NCBI RefSeq assembly: GCF_018383905.1
Contig: NZ_JAGYWA010000005.1
Location: 402,377-466,376 of the forward strand
Length of the DNA stretch: 64,000 nt
Direction: 5' to 3'
DNA from: Flavobacterium branchiicola
GTDB lineage: Bacteria > Bacteroidota > Bacteroidia > Flavobacteriales > Flavobacteriaceae
Every line of letters starts with the position of its first letter. The stretch's first letter is position 1. The position numbers and the translations under genes were made by a program. The notes beneath the pieces were generated by a model that had not been told where the DNA came from, did no database searches, and was given only the letters and a program-made list of their open reading frames with translations. This document shows, piece after piece, positions 60,690 through 64,000 of this stretch.

Positions 60690-60865
60690 GTAGGAATAAT
60701 TTAGATGTAATTAATTTTCGGTGAGCTACCGTTACAATGAGTTTTGAAGCTTTGTTTTTGCTGTAATGTATTATATTTCAATAATATAATTAGTTTTTGG
60801 TTTGTTTTTGTGAGAATTTTATATTGTTTGTTAAATAAAAATGATATTAACACAAAAAATGTTGC

Positions 60866-60898
60866 ATTTCATCGATTAACGGCATATTTCATCGATTA
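60866..60898 (+). promoter_or_regulatory. Direct repeat of ATTTCATCGATTA before the M4 protease
   Basis: Exact 13-base copies at 60866-60878 and 60886-60898, 20 bases apart (two helical turns), about 100 bases before the start codon. Likely a binding site for a regulator using two half-sites on one face. The rest of the 368-base gap is AT-rich and shows no gene. Confidence 0.55.
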
Positions 60899-60997
60899 TC
60901 TAACATAAATAAAATACTTTTATCACGAAATAGAGTATTTACTTACATTAAATATTTTATTTGTAATCATTTAACCAAACTTAAATACCACATTATT

Positions 60998-63781
60998 ATG
61001 GAAAAAAAATTACCAAAAATTATGGCAGCTTCTGTTGTTATTCTTACATTTTCTGTAGCTGGATTTGCCCAAAACACTGATAAAAGGGTAAGTCAGAAAA
61101 ACGTATCAGAAAACGGACAACCAAGTTTAATTACATTTAGTGACAAGTCTACTTACAAAGGATCGGACTTTAATACTGTTTTTAAAGAACAATTGGGCTT
61201 AAAGGATAATCAGAGTTTTGCACGAGTAAAAACAGATTCTGATAAAGAGGGATTTGTACATGAAAAATTTCAATTGTATGAGCAAGGAATCAAAGTAGAA
61301 TTTGCAAATTATACTTTACATTCAAAAGCAGGGAAGTTAGTTTCGATGAATGGAGAATTTTATGCTCTTGAAAATGTAAAAACAACGCCCAAATTATCTA
61401 GCCAGGCTGCCTTTGCTAAAGCAATTGCATATACCGGTGCAAAACAATATTTATGGGAAAGCCCGGAAGATGCCGCTGCAATGGATTACGAAAAACCAAA
61501 AGGGGAATTGGTTTTACTGCCTGCAATGGAAGAACAGGGAGAGGACAGAAAATCTGATAAAGTAAGATTGGCTTATAAATTTGATATTTATGCAACTTAT
61601 CCATTAAGCAGAGGTGATCTTTACATTGATGCACAAACCGGAGAAGCTTTGTTTTATAATGCAACTATTAAACACCTTGGTGAAAATAGTCATGGAAGAT
61701 CAATTTCGGCTACAGCCAAAGATCAGAACAATAGTTTAGCTTCTAAAAAAAGTATGGTTGCCGCAAATGCAGCAACTCGTTATAGCGGAACACAAACTAT
61801 TCAGACTACTTTAAGCGGATCTTCTTATATTTTATCTGATACAAGTCGCGGAAACGGGATTCAAACTTATAACTCGGCAAGAACTGCAACATATCCAACA
61901 ACTAATTTTACAGATGCCGATAATAACTGGACAGCTGCTGAATATAATAATACTAATAAAGACAATGGTGCATTAGATGCACATTGGGGGGCTGAAATGA
62001 CTTATGATTATTGGTCAGCAGTACACGGAAGAAATAGTTTTGATAATGCAGGAGCAAAAATCAAAAGCTATGTTCACTACAATTTAGTAGCAGCCGGATA
62101 TCCAAATAATAATAATGCATTCTGGAATGGAAGTGTTATGACCTACGGTGACGGAACAGGAACAGGAGGATTTGATATTTTAACAGCAATGGACGTTGCA
62201 GGTCATGAAATTGGTCATGCCGTGTGTACCTATACCGCAAATCTTGCATATCAAAAAGAATCTGGAGCAATGAATGAAGCTTTCTCTGATATTTGGGGAG
62301 CTTGTATAGAATATCGTGCTGCACCAACAAAATCAACTTGGTTGGTTGGGGAAGATATTGAAAGAAGAAGTGGTCATCTTGCTCTACGCTCTATGAGTGA
62401 TCCTAATTCAGAAGGACAGCCAGATACTTATGGTGGAACGTATTGGGTAAACGTAAATTGTACGCCAACAAATAATAACGACCAATGTGGTGTTCATACC
62501 AACTCTGGAGTTTTAAATCATTGGTTTTATATTTTATCTGTGGGTAAATCAGGAACAAACGATATTGGAAGTGTTTATAACGTAACAGGTATCACTATTG
62601 ATAAAGCTGCAAAAATTGCTTACCGTTTAGAGAGCGTTTATTTAACAGCAAATTCAACTTATGCAAATGCAAGAACTTCAGGAATACAATCTGCAATAGA
62701 TTTATACGGTGCAGGTTCTGCTGAAGTTATCGCAACGACAAATGCATTTTATGCAGTAGGTGTAGGTGCAGCTTACGCAGGATCAGGAGATACTGTTGCG
62801 CCATCGGCTCCAACAAGTCTTGCTGCTTCAGGAACTACCGGAACTACTACTAATTTGGCATGGACAGCTTCTACAGATAACGTGGCAGTTACAGGTTATG
62901 ACATTTATCAAGGTACAACATTAAAAGGATCATCTACAACAACAACCTATACAGTTACGGGTTTAACTGCTTTAACAGCTTATACTTTTACAGTTAAAGC
63001 TAAAGATGCTGCAGGAAATGTTTCGGCTGCAAGTAATGCTGTAAATGTTACTACAACTTCAGCTTCTGTAGCATATTGTACATCTCAGGCAAACAGCACC
63101 GCAGATGAAAGAATCGGTAAAGTGGTTTTTGGAACAATCAATAATACATCGACAGGTACAGCAGGTTACGAAAACTATACGGCACTTTCTACAAATGCAA
63201 GCAGAGGAACTGCTTACACCATTACCATTACTCCAAGTTGGACTTCTACTGTTTATAGTGAAGGATATGCTGTTTTTATAGATTACAACCAAGATGGTGA
63301 TTTTGCAGATTCAGGTGAGACCGTTTGGACAAAAGCAACTTCAAAAACAACTCCGGTAACAGGAACAATAACAATTCCGGCAACTGCAGCTCTTGGAACA
63401 ACCAGAGTTAGAGTTTCTATGAAATACAACGGAATCCCAACATCTTGCGAGGCTTTTTCTTATGGACAAGTAGAAGATTATTCTATCAACATAACAGCTT
63501 CGGGAGCGATTGCTAGTGAAGAAATCAATACTGGTTTACTTGAAACTACAGAAACATCAAGTTTTGCATTGTATCCAAATCCGGTTGAAGATGAACTAAA
63601 CGTTTCATTTTTGAATAGTACAGGATATACATTCAGAATCACAAACACATTGGGTCAGCAAATTAGTTCAGGACAACTTTCAGGAAGCCCAATTAACGTT
63701 AGTGCATTAAACACTGGAGTTTATATCATCGAATTGAATAATGGCGGTAAAAGAGTCGTTAAGAAATTCGTAAAGAAATAA
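60998..63781 (+). CDS. Secreted M4 family metalloprotease with T9SS sorting domain
   Basis: Extracellular zinc protease of 927 residues. Signal peptide (about 1-25), FTP/PepSY propeptide (about 40-215), M4 domain with HEIGH (402-413 region) and the third ligand Glu in GAMNEAFSDIWG, then a fibronectin III domain (about 600-685), a GEVED domain (about 690-830) and a C-terminal type IX secretion signal ending FALYPNPVEDELNV and KRVVKKFVKK. It is an exported, possibly surface-bound protease. A pair of direct repeats precedes it; a strong terminator follows. Confidence 0.95.
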   Translation: MEKKLPKIMAASVVILTFSVAGFAQNTDKRVSQKNVSENGQPSLITFSDKSTYKGSDFNTVFKEQLGLKDNQSFARVKTDSDKEGFVHEKFQLYEQGIKVEFANYTLHSKAGKLVSMNGEFYALENVKTTPKLSSQAAFAKAIAYTGAKQYLWESPEDAAAMDYEKPKGELVLLPAMEEQGEDRKSDKVRLAYKFDIYATYPLSRGDLYIDAQTGEALFYNATIKHLGENSHGRSISATAKDQNNSLASKKSMVAANAATRYSGTQTIQTTLSGSSYILSDTSRGNGIQTYNSARTATYPTTNFTDADNNWTAAEYNNTNKDNGALDAHWGAEMTYDYWSAVHGRNSFDNAGAKIKSYVHYNLVAAGYPNNNNAFWNGSVMTYGDGTGTGGFDILTAMDVAGHEIGHAVCTYTANLAYQKESGAMNEAFSDIWGACIEYRAAPTKSTWLVGEDIERRSGHLALRSMSDPNSEGQPDTYGGTYWVNVNCTPTNNNDQCGVHTNSGVLNHWFYILSVGKSGTNDIGSVYNVTGITIDKAAKIAYRLESVYLTANSTYANARTSGIQSAIDLYGAGSAEVIATTNAFYAVGVGAAYAGSGDTVAPSAPTSLAASGTTGTTTNLAWTASTDNVAVTGYDIYQGTTLKGSSTTTTYTVTGLTALTAYTFTVKAKDAAGNVSAASNAVNVTTTSASVAYCTSQANSTADERIGKVVFGTINNTSTGTAGYENYTALSTNASRGTAYTITITPSWTSTVYSEGYAVFIDYNQDGDFADSGETVWTKATSKTTPVTGTITIPATAALGTTRVRVSMKYNGIPTSCEAFSYGQVEDYSINITASGAIASEEINTGLLETTETSSFALYPNPVEDELNVSFLNSTGYTFRITNTLGQQISSGQLSGSPINVSALNTGVYIIELNNGGKRVVKKFVKK

Positions 63782-63839
63782 GATATTTTGATTGTTAGTA
63801 AGGCTTTGAGGATTAAATACAGATCTTTTATGAGCAAAG

Positions 63840-63867
63840 AAAAACCGCCTGTATGGGCGGTTTTTTA
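63840..63867 (+). terminator. Terminator after the M4 protease
   Basis: AAAACCGCC / GGGCGGTTTT stem with TGTAT loop and T-run. Confidence 0.88.
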
Positions 63868-63873
63868 TTGATA

Positions 63874-64000
63874 TGTCTCGTCCTGAAAAAAGTTGACTAT
63901 AATAGATGTAATTATGTCAACAGAAAGAAAACATTCTAAAAATCCATTGCCTCCCCAAACTTTCAGTGAGGTCTTTAAAAGGAAGGTCGTAAAAGAATTT
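63874..64000 (+). mobile_element. Left end of a probable IS3-type insertion element (partial)
   Basis: TGTCTCGTCCTGAAAAAAGT starting at 63874 looks like a terminal inverted repeat, immediately after the M4 terminator. A transposase-like frame starts 40 bases later. The far end lies beyond the window, so target duplication cannot be checked. Confidence 0.55.
63914..64000 (+). CDS. IS3 family transposase OrfA (partial)
   Basis: Only the first 29 codons are present, starting MSTERKHSKNPLPPQT and ending in a KRKVVKEF segment. This basic, helix-turn-helix-like start resembles OrfA proteins of IS3-group elements in Bacteroidota. The call is from this short piece and the adjacent end-like sequence, so it is provisional. 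Confidence 0.5.
   Translation, partial: MSTERKHSKNPLPPQTFSEVFKRKVVKEF

Noticed and set aside
1..64000. tRNA, rRNA genes or known riboswitches
   Set aside because: No cloverleaf, rRNA segment or known riboswitch core was recognised by eye; a covariance-model scan would be needed to exclude weak cases.

Overview
The window looks like chromosomal DNA from a flavobacterium, most likely Flavobacterium or a close relative (Bacteroidota). It is AT-rich and lacks Shine-Dalgarno-like leaders. It has promoter elements of the Bacteroidota type (TAnnTTTG, sometimes with an upstream TTG). It encodes the gliding lipoprotein GldH and a secreted M4 protease with a type IX secretion C-terminal signal, and many short lipoproteins. 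The left end cuts an S41 protease; the right end cuts a probable IS element.

Layout. 0-5 kb: S41 protease, DUF4349 lipoprotein, rnpA, plsC-type acyltransferase, acyl-ACP desaturase, HD hydrolase and a 42-aa membrane protein. 5-8.5 kb: ferrous iron operon feoA-feoB plus a Cys-rich 41-aa partner, then a SCO1-type protein. 8.7-12.4 kb: EamA transporter, M13 peptidase, GyrI-like protein. 12.6-25.7 kb: heme locus. On the minus strand it carries hemA, hemC, hemD, hemE, hemF, hemB and a cytochrome c lipoprotein, interrupted by small unrelated genes and a broken REP-type transposase. On the plus strand it carries an AraC regulator, hemH and hemJ. Only hemL is missing from a glutamyl-tRNA-to-heme route. 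25.7-28.5 kb: NtrY-like kinase and enoyl-CoA hydratase. 28.7-35.6 kb: metal island with mntR, an mntH fused to a universal stress domain, a Fur-family repressor, a MerC-type protein, a thioredoxin-reductase-like enzyme and a TonB receptor. Palindromic operator candidates are visible there. 35.9-38.7 kb: thioredoxin-like protein, lycopene cyclase-like protein, ArsR regulator, bacilliredoxin. 38.9-44.6 kb: RND efflux operon. 44.8-47.5 kb: PPK2 and SulP. 47.7-51.6 kb: tRNA wobble-uridine hydroxylation genes trhO and trhP plus a ferredoxin, separated by an IS200-like transposase and a seven-hairpin array. 51.6-57.8 kb: two hypotheticals, ricT, gldH, PBP1A. 58-60.6 kb: scoA and scoB with a class A beta-lactamase lodged between them. 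61-63.8 kb: M4 protease.

The most striking structures are of four kinds. First, there are two separate Y1 (HUH) transposases, each sitting beside its own family of palindromes: one intact with a 60-bp-register hairpin array, one frameshifted and bracketed by hairpin doublets. Second, TrhO and TrhP share a near-identical C-terminal domain. Third, matching MntR-like boxes lie before mntH and a TonB receptor, with Zur-like boxes around the merC promoter. Fourth, a beta-lactamase flanked by 87-bp repeats splits a CoA-transferase operon. Most other intergenic gaps also hold imperfect palindromes of several distinct sequence families.
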